DNA of 64,000 bases from Ectothiorhodospiraceae bacterium 2226 (GCA_013348725.1 CP054689.1:112501-176500); one strand, 5' to 3'; positions 29,049-38,818 are shown, numbered from the stretch's first letter. A program made the numbers and translations. The notes: generated from the letters alone by a model not told the origin.

Positions 29049-29533
29049 CGCCAGCCACTCCTTGTGCTTGGCACAGGACGCCCCCGGCGCCCTGATTCAC
29101 CCTTGAAAATAGCATAGGGCACCACGCCCGCCATGCAGCGCGACAACGTCGGTGGGAACCCGAATTGGGATACGAGGCACATCGTCGCCCGCATCCCTTC
29201 GGGAATAATCCGGCTCGACGATTCACGAACACCAACAACGAGACCAACAAGACAGGGGGGGCACACCTCACCTCATGCAGCGCGCCGGAGGGGATTCCGG
29301 CCAGCTGTGACGGACGCCCGCACCGTAGAGGGAACGACGGGCGCCGTCCTGCCGCGTGCACATCTGCACGCATCAACAACGTAAGGCTAGTCGAGCATCG
29401 GTCTCGAGGCGGGGACGTGCCGCGCGCTGTTACGCGCTGACACGAAGACCTCAACCGGATGCCGGGCGACGGAGTGCCACACATCAGCAGGGACGCTGTG
29501 AAGAACTCATTCCAATGAACAGCGGAGCCCAAT
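29049..29533. other. 485-base intergenic region between ATPase and discoidin lipoprotein
   Basis: Divergent region presumably holding promoters for both neighbours. Apart from a small CCC-TTCG-GGG hairpin near 29206-29216, nothing with clear structure was seen, and short open frames here lack ribosome binding sites and homologous motifs. Confidence 0.5.
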
Positions 29534-31390
29534 ATGCCAAGTACGCTCACTTTTGCCCGGCGCGTTCTGCCGCCGCTGGCCCTGATGACGCTCGCCGCCT
29601 GCGGCGGCGGTGACGGCCCTTTGAACAGCTCGCCGCCCACCGTGACCTCGCAGGCGATCACCTTACAAGGCACCGTCAGCGACGGTCCGGTCATCGAGGC
29701 GAACATCGTCGCGCGAGACGCCGCCGGCCGGAGCATCGGCAGCACCACGAGCGATGCCAACGCCCGCTACACCATTCGAATTCCCGAAGGCACGCCTCTC
29801 CCTGTGACCCTTGTCGCCAGCGGCGGTACCGACATCGTCAGCGCGGACGCACCGGCCTTCACCCTCAAGAGCGCGAGTTTCGCGACCAGCTCGGCCACCG
29901 CGAACATCAACGCCTACTCGACGATCGCGGTGCGCACCGCGCGCAAAATGGACGGCGGCCTGAACGCCGCCAACATGGAGCGCGCGATCGGTCACGTGGT
30001 GCGCCAGTTCAACTTCGGGCTGGACACCTTCGCCATGCCCGATCCGATCACCACGCCCGTTACGGGCAATAACGTCGCTACCGCCGTGCGCGCCAATGAA
30101 GCCCTCGCGCAGGCGATCAAGCGCACCCAGGCGGCGCTACAGCAGGGTGCTGACCTTACCGCCGCCCAGATGTCGCACGACGACCTGCTCGAGGCCCTGG
30201 CGGCCGACATGGTGGACGGTGTGTTGGACGGCAACGGCGCCAGCGGCGCGAACCCGCGCAGCGCGGCCGTCGCAAACCTCGCCTCCGCTGCCGTACTGAT
30301 CGAAGCCTTGCACGACAACCTGCACGTCAACGGTCAGAACGCGAACGCCGCCCTCGACGCGGCGATCAGCCTGCTGCTCCCGGATAACGATGAGCGCATC
30401 GCGCATTCCCCGCCCTCGCCGTTGATGGTCGACCAGGCGGTGACCGTCCTCACCGCCGTGCGCGAGGCTACCAGCGCGCCCGGTATCGACGAGGCCCTGG
30501 CCGCGGTGCGCGCTCTCGATGTCGAATCAGCCGAGGAACTGCGCTCCGTGCTTTCCGCCGATCTCGGCGTCGAGCTCGAACAGACCACGATGAGCATCGC
30601 CGTCAGCGAGGACGCCGAACTGATCGACCGCATCAACGCCAGCGTGCGCGAAGCTGTGGTGGTGTACGAACCCGCCCCGGGCGCTACCCCCGCCTGCGCC
30701 GCAGTCGAGCAAATCCCCGCGGTGGCCGTGCGCGCGTCGGCCGAGCAGGTAGGCAACTACGCCGCGCATGTCATTGACGGCAACCCGGAGACGCGGTGGG
30801 CCGGCGGTGGCGAGCCGATGCCGCACTGGATCACGCTGGATCTGGGTGGTGTCCACATGGTGAACCGCACCCGCTTGTCGTTCTTCAACCACGACAACGG
30901 CCGCGTCTACCGCTACAGCGTGCATGGTTCGCTGGACGGCGAAACTTGGCTGCCGGTGTTCCAGAATCGCGAATCACAGCCCGCTCGATGGACGGAGGCC
31001 GATTTCGCCGGCATCAACGCCCGCTACGTCCGGGTGACCCTCGAGTCGGCAAACGATAGCGACGCGGCCAGCATGTGGGCCGCCGAGGTCCACGGGCGCC
31101 CTGCCGGCATGGCGTGCGCAGTACCGACCGTACGGGTACGCTGGAGCGCCAATGGTGACGACGTGAACGGCTACCGCGTATTCGCGGGTCCGAGCCCGTC
31201 CAACACGGAACAGCTGCTCTCGGACCTTCCCGTGTCCAGTGGCGCAATCGATCCGGATCAGCCGGCATTCCAGTACCGTCCGTGGGAAGACCTCGGTATC
31301 CGTTCCGGCGAGAACATCTGCTTTCGCCTGCGCGCCTACAATGATCACGGGCAGTCCGGTTGGTCGGATGCGAGGTGTGCCGGCATCTGA
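29534..31390 (+). CDS. Outer-membrane lipoprotein with discoidin (F5/8 type C) domain
   Basis: A 618-residue lipoprotein. The signal peptide ends in the lipobox LAAC with acylated Cys23; Gly at +2 predicts outer-membrane sorting. Residues about 40-125 form a Carboxypeptidase-regulatory-like beta domain (LQGTVSDGPVIEANIVARDA), then comes an alpha-helical Ala-rich region to about 380. A discoidin domain follows (VGNYAAHVIDGNPETRWAGG to WAAEVHGRP, about 395-530), which usually binds carbohydrate, and the end is a fibronectin III-like segment (VRWSANGDDVNGYRVFAGPS). No catalytic motif was seen. It may bind the surface polysaccharide made by the adjacent locus. It ends in a strong terminator. Confidence 0.75.
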   Translation: MPSTLTFARRVLPPLALMTLAACGGGDGPLNSSPPTVTSQAITLQGTVSDGPVIEANIVARDAAGRSIGSTTSDANARYTIRIPEGTPLPVTLVASGGTDIVSADAPAFTLKSASFATSSATANINAYSTIAVRTARKMDGGLNAANMERAIGHVVRQFNFGLDTFAMPDPITTPVTGNNVATAVRANEALAQAIKRTQAALQQGADLTAAQMSHDDLLEALAADMVDGVLDGNGASGANPRSAAVANLASAAVLIEALHDNLHVNGQNANAALDAAISLLLPDNDERIAHSPPSPLMVDQAVTVLTAVREATSAPGIDEALAAVRALDVESAEELRSVLSADLGVELEQTTMSIAVSEDAELIDRINASVREAVVVYEPAPGATPACAAVEQIPAVAVRASAEQVGNYAAHVIDGNPETRWAGGGEPMPHWITLDLGGVHMVNRTRLSFFNHDNGRVYRYSVHGSLDGETWLPVFQNRESQPARWTEADFAGINARYVRVTLESANDSDAASMWAAEVHGRPAGMACAVPTVRVRWSANGDDVNGYRVFAGPSPSNTEQLLSDLPVSSGAIDPDQPAFQYRPWEDLGIRSGENICFRLRAYNDHGQSGWSDARCAGI

Positions 31391-31428
31391 CGGACCCGTG
31401 ATTCCGGTCTAGGGTCAGCTCGACCGGT

Positions 31429-31459
31429 GACGCCCGGCCTCATGGCCGGGCGTCTCTTT
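31429..31459 (+). terminator. Terminator after the discoidin lipoprotein
   Basis: ACGCCCGGCC, loop TCAT, GGCCGGGCGT followed by CTCTTT. The ten-pair GC stem and T-rich tail start about 40 bases after the stop codon. The glycosyltransferase gene on the other strand ends 37 bases further on. Confidence 0.75.
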
Positions 31460-31495
31460 GTGACTCATCCGGCGCGCCGATCACCATGCATCGGC

Positions 31496-32743
31496 TCAAG
31501 CGCCTCGCACCTGACCGCGCTCGCGCACCCGCGCCTTCGCGCCACGTCCGCCGAGTGCCACATCGTACGCCTGCAACAGTTTCGGGGCCTCATACTCCCA
31601 GGCGAGGTCATTCTCCACGCGCGCCCGCCCGAAACGCCCCATCTCGTCGCGCCGCGCCGGATCGTCGATCAGCTCCACAATCTTGCGTGCCATGTCTTGC
31701 GCATCGTTCGGCTTTGCATAGAGCGAGGCGGCCTGCGCAGAATAACGACCCTCGGTGAGATCGAACTGCACAATCGGTTTGCCGAGCGCCATGTACTCCA
31801 TGATCTTGTTCATGGTGCTCTTGTCGTTCATCGCGTTGGCGACATCGGGGTTCACGCACACATCGGCCGTGTTCAGCACCTCGAGTAACTCCGCGTCCGG
31901 TGCGCGCCCTGTGAACGTGACGTAGTCGGCCACGTGCAGAGCCTGCGCGTACTCCTGCATCTCCTCCAGCGAGGTTCCGCCGCCGACCAGCTTGAAATGG
32001 ATGTCGGTACGGCCGAGGTCGTAAACGATGTGACGCACTGAGCGCAAAAGGTAGTCGATGCCTTCCTGACGCCCCATCACGCCGACGTAACCGACCAGAT
32101 GCTTTCGACCGTGGCGGTGCGCCGCCACCGGTGGCTGCAGCCGCAGGCGCGAAAGGTCCGGCCCGCTGCGCACCACGAACACGCGCTCGGGCGCCATCCC
32201 TCCGCGCTCGAGCGCGATGCGCCGGTAGGACTCGTTGGTGGCCAGCGACACGTCCGCGGTGCGGAAGGTTCGCCGCTCTAACCACAGCAGCAGACGATAG
32301 AAGAAGTCGCGCCGGCCGAACTTCGCCTCGTAGAGTTCCGGATTGATGTCGTGGTGGTCGAAGATGAACCGTCGCCGGAAGAGCTTGAATACGCGCCCAA
32401 TCAAGAAAATCGTGTCGGGGGGATTGCACGCGTGGATGACATCAAAGCCCCGCGTGAAGAACACCTTGCATGCGAGATAGAACTGCGCCGCCAAGGCCCA
32501 GCCGTACTCCACCGCATACCCCAGCGCACCCTCCGCCTCCATCGGGAGGCGGTGGCGGTAGATGTGGATGTCGTCGATGACTTCGTAGCGGGCGTCGTAT
32601 CCTTTCCCGATAGGGCAAATGACTGCCACTTGGTAACCGGCGTCACGCAGCGTGCGGGCCTCCTGCCATACCCGTCGGTCGAACGGGACCGGCAGATTCT
32701 CGACGATGATGAGGACGCGACGCCCGTTACCAGCCGATGCCAT
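31496..32743 (-). CDS. Glycosyltransferase family 4 protein
   Basis: A 415-residue GT-B enzyme. It opens RRVLIIVENLPVPFDRRVWQ, with the acceptor-side loop; FDVIHACNPPDTIFLIG lies mid N-domain. The donor-binding C-domain contains LVGYVGVMGRQEGIDYLL and the EX7E-type block IMEYMALGKPIVQFD. The ATG at 32743 has GGAGGG seven bases upstream and overlaps the algD-like gene by 17 bases; longer in-frame extensions read over algD. Direct coupling to the GDP-mannose dehydrogenase suggests it transfers mannuronate or mannose into the polymer; the donor is not fixed by sequence. Confidence 0.85.
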   Translation of the reverse strand: MASAGNGRRVLIIVENLPVPFDRRVWQEARTLRDAGYQVAVICPIGKGYDARYEVIDDIHIYRHRLPMEAEGALGYAVEYGWALAAQFYLACKVFFTRGFDVIHACNPPDTIFLIGRVFKLFRRRFIFDHHDINPELYEAKFGRRDFFYRLLLWLERRTFRTADVSLATNESYRRIALERGGMAPERVFVVRSGPDLSRLRLQPPVAAHRHGRKHLVGYVGVMGRQEGIDYLLRSVRHIVYDLGRTDIHFKLVGGGTSLEEMQEYAQALHVADYVTFTGRAPDAELLEVLNTADVCVNPDVANAMNDKSTMNKIMEYMALGKPIVQFDLTEGRYSAQAASLYAKPNDAQDMARKIVELIDDPARRDEMGRFGRARVENDLAWEYEAPKLLQAYDVALGGRGAKARVRERGQVRGA

Positions 32744-34040
32744 CGTAACGCCCTCCATCGCTGCGTACGGCGCCGATGCGCACCAGATCGACCAGGACCT
32801 GATCCCGGCGCAGGCGTTTGGCAACCTCCCAGAACTCCGGGTCGCCATTGCCCACGACCAGCGTCTCGCCGTGCTCCAGCACGTCATCCACCCGCGTAGC
32901 CATCAGACGCGCGATGTGCGGGATGCGGTTCAGGATATAGTCGCGATTGGCGCCGACCAGGCGCGCGAGATTCACGTTGCGGTCATACAGCTTGAGGTCG
33001 AACCCCTTGCCGATGAGCCGTTCGATCACCTCCACCATCGGGCTCTCGCGCAGGTCGTCGGTACCGGCCTTGAAGCTGAAACCGAGGATGCCGATGCGCT
33101 GATGCCCCTTATCCATGATCATCCGCAACCCGCGCTCGATTTGGCGCTCGTTGCTCGGCAGGATGGCGTTCAGCACCGGCAGGTCGAGGTCCATGCTACG
33201 CGCCTTGTACGTCAGCGCACGTACATCCTTCGGCAGGCACGACCCGCCGAAGGCAAAACCGGGCTTGAGGTAATACGGCGAGAGGTTCAGCTGGGTGTCC
33301 TTGCAGAACACCTCCATTACCTTGTGGCCGTCCACGCCCAGGCCCTTGCAGATGTTGCCGATCTCGTTGGCGAAGCAGACCTTGAGCGCGTGCCAGGTGT
33401 TGTCCGCGTACTTAACCATCTCCGCGGTGTCGATATCGGTGCGAATGACCGGCGCCTCGATCCCCTCGTAGAGCTTGAGCAACTGGTCGCCGCTGCGCCC
33501 GTCGGACTCCCCTAACACCGTCTTGGGCGGGTTGTAGAAATCGCTCACCGCGGTACCTTCACGCAGGAACTCGGGATTGTTGCAAACCCCGAAGCCCTCG
33601 CCCGCCCGCTTGCCGGAGAACTCCTCCAGGGTCGGGATCACCACGCTGCGCATCGAGCCCGGCAACATGGTGCTGCGCGCCACCACGACGTGGAAGTCGG
33701 ACTTGTCGCGCACGACGCTGCCTATTTCTTCGCAGACGCGGCGCACGTACTTCAGATCCAGGCTGCCGTTCATCTGGCTCGGTGTACCCACGCAGATCAG
33801 CGAGATGTCGCTGCCCTCCACCGCCGCGCGCACGTCCGGGGTGGCGCTGAGGCGCTCCGCACGGACCCCGTCGCGGATCAGGTCGCCGAGGCCATCCTCG
33901 ATGATCGGCGAGCGTCCCTCGTTGATGAGCTCGACCTTGGTCTCATTGGGATCCACGCCGATCACGGTGTGGCCCTGGCGCGCCAGGCATCCGGCCGACA
34001 CCGCGCCGACATAACCGAGCCCGAAGATACTGACTTTCAT
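32727..34040 (-). CDS. algD: GDP-mannose 6-dehydrogenase (AlgD-like)
   Basis: Oxidises GDP-mannose to GDP-mannuronate with two NAD+. The 437-residue product matches Pseudomonas AlgD nearly end to end: NAD motif MKVSIFGLGYVGAVSAGCLA, CVGTPSQMNGSLDLKYV, NNPEFLREGTAVSDF, and the catalytic Cys at 268 in FAFGGSCLPKDVRALTY, the same number as in P. aeruginosa AlgD. The C-domain has LGFSFKAGTDDLRESPMVEV. UDP-glucose dehydrogenases differ in several of these blocks. No other alginate genes (alg8, alg44, algG) are in the window, so the product is a mannuronate-containing polymer of unknown type, not necessarily alginate. Confidence 0.9.
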   Translation of the reverse strand: MKVSIFGLGYVGAVSAGCLARQGHTVIGVDPNETKVELINEGRSPIIEDGLGDLIRDGVRAERLSATPDVRAAVEGSDISLICVGTPSQMNGSLDLKYVRRVCEEIGSVVRDKSDFHVVVARSTMLPGSMRSVVIPTLEEFSGKRAGEGFGVCNNPEFLREGTAVSDFYNPPKTVLGESDGRSGDQLLKLYEGIEAPVIRTDIDTAEMVKYADNTWHALKVCFANEIGNICKGLGVDGHKVMEVFCKDTQLNLSPYYLKPGFAFGGSCLPKDVRALTYKARSMDLDLPVLNAILPSNERQIERGLRMIMDKGHQRIGILGFSFKAGTDDLRESPMVEVIERLIGKGFDLKLYDRNVNLARLVGANRDYILNRIPHIARLMATRVDDVLEHGETLVVGNGDPEFWEVAKRLRRDQVLVDLVRIGAVRSDGGRYDGIGW

Positions 34041-34193
34041 TTCACCTCTCCCTGGGCCGAGACGCAGCGCGCCACGGTCTTGATGTTCGCGTGCACGCCC
34101 CCGAGTCCACCGAGCGCGGGCACTCCCTTCTTGGGCCTCGCGGCTGCGAAGCCCGCTCCCCTGCGCCGACCGATACGACTCCTGTGCCCAGCG

Positions 34194-35375
34194 CTAGGGC
34201 ACCAGCAGATCCATCAGCGCCCCGATGTTCCGTTCCGAATGATGTGCGAGCGCATACTGTTGCGCACGCCGCCCCATGGCGTCCCGCGCCTCATGATCGT
34301 CCAGCAGCGCCCGCACGTCGTCGACCAATTGCGGGAAGGTATGCGACTGCACACCGATACGGTGCCTTTCGAGCACGCCCTCCGGGTTCACGTTCAAGCT
34401 GACTACCGGCACCCGGCGCATCCAAGCCTGCACGAAGGTGTTGGAGAATCCTTCCGCGGTGCTGGTGTTCACCAGGAGGTCCGCCTCGGCCAGAAGACGA
34501 TTGACCTCCTCTTGCGGCAGTGCGCCCGTGTACTCCACCGGACTGCGCGCGATGGCTGTACGCAGCGCATCGCCGGCCCGCCCCTGCACCTGCATCCCGC
34601 CAACCATCACGAACCGCGCGTCGGTGCGCTCGCGTAAGGTCTCGGCCAGCCGCAGGAACAGCTCAGGTTGCTTACACTGCTTGAGGTTAGCGATCCACAT
34701 GACGGTGCAGGGCCGCCGTTTGACCAGCGGCTCCAGCGGGTCCGGGTGAAAGTTGCGGATCAGCGCGTCGGGCGTACGCCCGTAATGCGCCTCGAGCAAC
34801 CGCGCCTGATCGGCATGCTGTGCCACGATGGTCGACGCGTGGCGAATGCCGTACTCGAGCAGGCGCCGCTCCACAAGCCGATAGGCGATATCGCGACGCA
34901 GGCGTATCGGCTGTGGACACACCTCCCAATGCGCCGCAATGTTCCACACCAACCGACACCCGCGTGCGCGCGCATGGCGTGCCGCGATGCCGGTGAAGAT
35001 GCCGCCGCCGCGCTGATAGATGACGTCGGGATCGATCTCGCGCAGGATTCGGCCGAAGGTGCGCAGATCGTGAAACGTGCGCCGTAAGCCGCGTGCCATG
35101 CCGCTCGCATGACCGGCGCGCACCAGGGTATAGCCGTCGGGGCGATAGCCTGGATCGGCAGATCGGGTCACGTAGTACACTTCACCACGCCGCTCGCGAA
35201 CCAACGCCTCGACCAGGCACTGGGCCTGGTACTGCGCCCCGCCCGTGACCTTCGACCAATGACTGCCCACCAGCACGCATATGCGCGGACCGCGACCGTT
35301 GCGCGCTCGGTCGCGGTGGACTGCCAAGCCCGCGGACACGCTGACACTGCCGTCGATGTTAAGCCCCTGTAGCAT
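34194..35375 (-). CDS. Glycosyltransferase family 4 protein
   Basis: A 393-residue GT-B protein. The N-domain shows GPRICVLVGSHWSKVTGGAQ, with a Gly-rich acceptor loop, and YQRGGGIFTGIAARHARARG. The C-domain shows MWIANLKQCKQPELFLRLAE, MVGGMQVQGRAGDALRTAI and the donor-site block STAEGFSNTFVQAWMRRVPV, where Glu precedes GFSNT as in many GT4 enzymes. The first 25 residues before GPRICVL are not conserved-looking, so the true start may be later. The donor is unknown. It is separated from algD by 153 bases that hold no recognisable feature. Confidence 0.82.
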   Translation of the reverse strand: MLQGLNIDGSVSVSAGLAVHRDRARNGRGPRICVLVGSHWSKVTGGAQYQAQCLVEALVRERRGEVYYVTRSADPGYRPDGYTLVRAGHASGMARGLRRTFHDLRTFGRILREIDPDVIYQRGGGIFTGIAARHARARGCRLVWNIAAHWEVCPQPIRLRRDIAYRLVERRLLEYGIRHASTIVAQHADQARLLEAHYGRTPDALIRNFHPDPLEPLVKRRPCTVMWIANLKQCKQPELFLRLAETLRERTDARFVMVGGMQVQGRAGDALRTAIARSPVEYTGALPQEEVNRLLAEADLLVNTSTAEGFSNTFVQAWMRRVPVVSLNVNPEGVLERHRIGVQSHTFPQLVDDVRALLDDHEARDAMGRRAQQYALAHHSERNIGALMDLLVP

Positions 35376-35516
35376 CCTCGCGGCTCCCCCCCGTTTGCCG
35401 CAGTTGCTTCCGATGCGCTTGCATCGGCCAGCATCCTTGCTTCGTTCGTATGCTCCGCAAGTCTAGATCACCCGCCTGCCCCCGCAAGCTGCAGGAACGC
35501 CACCGTGCGGCGGCGC

Positions 35517-36791
35517 TCAACTCCCTCCCGCCCGGCGCCGGCGCGTGCCAGCGGCGAGACGCCGGTACTGCGCCTCCACCACGTCCGCAATGCGCGGGTA
35601 GGTGCGATGACGCTCGACGTAGCGCTTCCCGCGCCCTCCCATCTCCCGGGCGAGCTTCGGATTGGCCAGAAGATAATGAATCGCCTCGCCGAATACCTCC
35701 TCCTCGTAGGGCACGCAGATCCCGCCACCGCTCGCCTCGAGCACCGCCCGCTGCTCAGGATGGTCGTTGGCGACCACGGCCCGGCCCATCGCCATGTATT
35801 CGATCAGCTTGGTAGGGGACGTGGAATTCAAGATGGGCGTGGGATAGAACGGCGACACGCACACCGCCGCCGAAGCACTGATGGCCAATGCGTCCCCACG
35901 CGGCAACCGACCCGTAAACACCACCCGCTCGGATAACCCGCAGCGCTTCACCTCCGCCCGCAGAAACGCCATATCCTGCGGGTCATTCCCGTCACCGACG
36001 AAGCACAGATCCGCCTCGGGCATTCGTTCGGCAACCGGGCGAAAGGCGCGCACCAGAAAATCGAGCCGGCGCACCCGCGCCAGCGTCCCGAGGTACACTA
36101 CGCGGCGCGCGCCGCCCTCGGGAATCGCCGCGGGCACCGTCAAGGTCTCCAGCGAGACCCCCATCGGCACCGGCGTGACCTTTCGCGCATCGATCCCCAT
36201 GGCACACACGTCCCGCTTCATCTGCTCGCTCTGCACAAACACATGGTCAGCCGCGGGCATGATGATCCGATAGAGCAGGAGCCTGTACACCTGGCCCCGG
36301 GCGCGATAGAACCACGGAAAGCGCGCCGCGCCGACCCGCGCCGCGTACTGGGATGCCTCCGGGTACGGGAACGACAACCAGTAGGTGAACCGCGCACCGG
36401 TCGCGCGTGCGAACACCAAACACACCAGCGCGGATACGAACTTGTCCTTCACCTGCACGATGTCGTACCGCCGGCGGCGCGCGCGCCACAAGCCGGAGAC
36501 GTCGTGTACCAGAGCGCGGACGTTCTTCACCAGCCGCGCCCAACGTGAGGTACCGCCATTGGAGGGGCCGACCCAGGCCTCCCCGCCCCCCCACGCGGTG
36601 TCATATGCGCGCGCATTCGGTGCCTTGGCCTGAAGCACCAAATCAAGGGTATGACCTCGGCCGGCCAGTTCCTCGCCGAACAGCACCGTAACGTCCACGC
36701 GAAACGGGGGGTACTTGTCCGCCGCCACGATGAGCAGGCGCAACCCCTCCTCAACGGGAGGCTCGCCGCCCGTGGACGCGTGCGCCTCCAT
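35517..36791 (-). CDS. Glycosyltransferase family 4 protein
   Basis: A 424-residue GT-B enzyme: LRLLIVAADKYPPFRVDVTV at the start, YDIVQVKDKFVSALVCLVFA in the N-domain, then RRVVYLGTLARVRRLDFLVR and the donor block STSPTKLIEYMAMGRAVVAN in the C-domain. The second Glu of the EX7E pattern is replaced by His-Pro-Glu further on (NDHPEQRAVLEA), as in WcaI/WbuB relatives. ATG at 36789-36791 shares a base with the upstream sulfotransferase stop (TGATG), so the two are translationally coupled and probably act on the same repeat unit. Confidence 0.83.
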   Translation of the reverse strand: MEAHASTGGEPPVEEGLRLLIVAADKYPPFRVDVTVLFGEELAGRGHTLDLVLQAKAPNARAYDTAWGGGEAWVGPSNGGTSRWARLVKNVRALVHDVSGLWRARRRRYDIVQVKDKFVSALVCLVFARATGARFTYWLSFPYPEASQYAARVGAARFPWFYRARGQVYRLLLYRIIMPAADHVFVQSEQMKRDVCAMGIDARKVTPVPMGVSLETLTVPAAIPEGGARRVVYLGTLARVRRLDFLVRAFRPVAERMPEADLCFVGDGNDPQDMAFLRAEVKRCGLSERVVFTGRLPRGDALAISASAAVCVSPFYPTPILNSTSPTKLIEYMAMGRAVVANDHPEQRAVLEASGGGICVPYEEEVFGEAIHYLLANPKLAREMGGRGKRYVERHRTYPRIADVVEAQYRRLAAGTRRRRAGGS

Positions 36792-37606
36792 CACTGCACC
36801 GCGAGGGCGCGCGCGCGCTCGTACACGGGGCTGCACAGATCGTGGATCATGGCCCGCTCGCGCGCGCTCAAGCGGGAGGCCTTGTTCACGCTCGAGCCGT
36901 GGACGCCGTCCGCGTACGCGGCACGGTACTCCAGACCGGCGAACGCAAACACCTGCGGCAACAGGCGCATCTTGTCGGCCACCAGCGCGTCGTAATCCAC
37001 CACCAACATGCGCTCCCCGAGCGCCGGTGCCAGTTCGAAGACCTGCGCGGCTTTGCCGCTGTAGCTCAGACAGGCGCGCTTGAGACGCCTCACGGCCAGG
37101 TGCCCGAGCCGCCCCCCCAGCCAGTCATAACGGCGACGCGCGGGACCGTCCAACCGCGCCGCGCCGCATCCGCGGAACAACTCGTTGAGGCCGAAACTGC
37201 GCCAGTTGTAGAGCAACGAGTAGACCACCGAGTACGGGTTACGCACCACCCAGATCAGCCGGAAATCCGCGCCCTCTTGCAGGCTGGCGGCATATTCGCC
37301 GTACCGCTCGTTGAGGTAAGTGGTCTGAAAACAATGCCGACCGGCGACCTCATGCGGCACGGCACCGGCGAGGATCAGCGCGGCATCCAGCTCATCGTCG
37401 CGCCCGAAGCGGAAGTCGACCAACTCGGGCGCCTCGTTCAGGACGCGCGTCAGCATGGTCGTGCCGGAGCGCTGACACCCCGCCACCAGGACCGTGTCCC
37501 TGAACTCCCCGAGCCGGCGCAACAGCGGCCCGTCCTTGGCCCGCACTTGGCGGCCGAACTGTTGCCACGTCGTTATTTGCTGCACTCCCCCCAGTAGAAG
37601 CACCAC
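36791..37606 (-). CDS. Sulfotransferase (PAPS-dependent), copy 1
   Basis: Predicted to transfer sulfate from PAPS to a carbohydrate hydroxyl. The 271-residue product has the 5'-phosphosulfate-binding loop GCQRSGTT at 43-50 after a beta strand (FRDTVLVA) and the 3'-phosphate region IWVVRNPYSVVYSLLYNW with Arg and Ser suitably placed. The C-terminal part (LPQVFAFAGLEY) resembles the usual carbohydrate sulfotransferase end. It is coupled to a glycosyltransferase on each side (overlap of one base downstream; 18-base gap upstream). Start codons near 37606 are GTG GTG, preceded by GGGAGGGGA. The acceptor is unknown. Confidence 0.82.
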   Translation of the reverse strand: MVLLLGGVQQITTWQQFGRQVRAKDGPLLRRLGEFRDTVLVAGCQRSGTTMLTRVLNEAPELVDFRFGRDDELDAALILAGAVPHEVAGRHCFQTTYLNERYGEYAASLQEGADFRLIWVVRNPYSVVYSLLYNWRSFGLNELFRGCGAARLDGPARRRYDWLGGRLGHLAVRRLKRACLSYSGKAAQVFELAPALGERMLVVDYDALVADKMRLLPQVFAFAGLEYRAAYADGVHGSSVNKASRLSARERAMIHDLCSPVYERARALAVQ

Positions 37607-37624
37607 TCCCCTCCCTTGAAGCGC

Positions 37625-38818
37625 TCATCCGATATTCGCGCGAGTCCTCGCGACGCGCGCGGACCGTACCATGGCCCGTTCGTAGACCTCGACATAACGC
37701 TCGGCGATCACCCGCCAGCTGTACCCCGCGGCGTGCCGCTGCGCCGCCTGCCCCATCGCCGCACGGGCATCATCGTCCCGCAACACGCGCAACATGGCCT
37801 CTGCCAGGGCCACCTCGTCGCGCGGCGGCACCAGGAGGCCGTTGTCGCCATGGCGCACCACGTCGCGGTTTCCGGAGATGGCGCTCGCCACCACCGGCTT
37901 GGCGGCCGCCATCGCATCGAGCACCGCCAGCGACAGGCCCTCGGCGCCTTCGCTGACCCCGGCCGACACGTAAGCCTGCGCACCGCGATAAAGCTCCGCG
38001 AGTACGTCCTCCTCTGCCGAAGGCAACGGCGGCAAAGGCCCGAGCAACAACACCCGCCCCTGCAGCCCGTGGCGCGCCACGAGATCGGCGAGCACGGCGG
38101 TGTCGCGCCCGACTATCACCAGGCGCGCGCGAGGTTCGTGCTCGATGACGCGCGCCATGGCCGCGACCGCGACCTCGTGACCCTTGCGGGGATTGTAGTT
38201 GCCGACACTGAGCAGGAACTTGTCCTCGGGCGCCAACCCCAGGCGCGACAGTAGGTCGGGGCGCCGGGGACGCCGGAAACGCTCCAGGTCGACGCCGTTG
38301 GGTACGCGGTAGATCCGCTCGCGCGGTGCGCCCGCATCATGCAGCGATACCTCGATCGCCTCGCTGATCGCGGTGATCGCATCGGCCCGGTGCAGAGCCT
38401 GCCCGATCTTGTCACGCAGATGCGGGCGCAGCCGCAGCCCATGACCCAACTCGGGGATCACGTGGATATCCGCGCCGTGCGGCGTGATTACCAGCGGTAC
38501 GCGGCGCATGTGCTTGATGAGGCTCGCGCGGTAGCCGGCCGGATAGGTCGCGTGCGCATGAATCACGTCACAGCCGCGCAGCGCCACGTCCAGGCCCAGC
38601 TGCGCCACCCGCACCGGCCCCTGCAACACCCGTCCCAGCCCGGGGTAGCGGTGCACGGGATATTCGGTGCGCACACCCGCGTTACGCCACCATCCCGAGG
38701 CGCCGAGCACACGCACCTCGTGCCCCAGCCCCTGCAGGGCCCGCGCAAGCTGATGCACCACCAACTCGCGACCGCCCACATTGGGCAGAAACGAATTGAC
38801 GTAGAGCGCGATGTTCAT
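37625..38818 (-). CDS. Glycosyltransferase family 4 protein
   Basis: A 397-residue canonical GT4: MNIALYVNSFLPNVGGRELV at the start, CDVIHAHATYPAGYRASLIK, VPLVITPHGADIHVIPELGH, then ISEAIEVSLHDAGAPRERIY and VPNGVDLERFRRP at the domain junction. In the C-domain, FLLSVGNYNPRKGHEVAVAA and GAEGLSLAVLDAMAAAKPVV give the EX7E-like donor site. The stop of the upstream sulfotransferase copy 2 overlaps its start (ATGA). The donor sugar is not predictable. Confidence 0.88.
   Translation of the reverse strand: MNIALYVNSFLPNVGGRELVVHQLARALQGLGHEVRVLGASGWWRNAGVRTEYPVHRYPGLGRVLQGPVRVAQLGLDVALRGCDVIHAHATYPAGYRASLIKHMRRVPLVITPHGADIHVIPELGHGLRLRPHLRDKIGQALHRADAITAISEAIEVSLHDAGAPRERIYRVPNGVDLERFRRPRRPDLLSRLGLAPEDKFLLSVGNYNPRKGHEVAVAAMARVIEHEPRARLVIVGRDTAVLADLVARHGLQGRVLLLGPLPPLPSAEEDVLAELYRGAQAYVSAGVSEGAEGLSLAVLDAMAAAKPVVASAISGNRDVVRHGDNGLLVPPRDEVALAEAMLRVLRDDDARAAMGQAAQRHAAGYSWRVIAERYVEVYERAMVRSARVARTRANIG

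Noticed and set aside
29200-29440. Possible riboswitch or small RNA in the intergenic region
   Set aside because: Only short, weak hairpins were seen by eye and none fits a class I know.
32727-34040. Reading the GDP-mannose dehydrogenase as proof of an alginate locus
   Set aside because: No alg8, alg44, algG, algK, algE or algJ-like gene is in the window and the export gene is of the ABC type, so only GDP-mannuronate supply is claimed.
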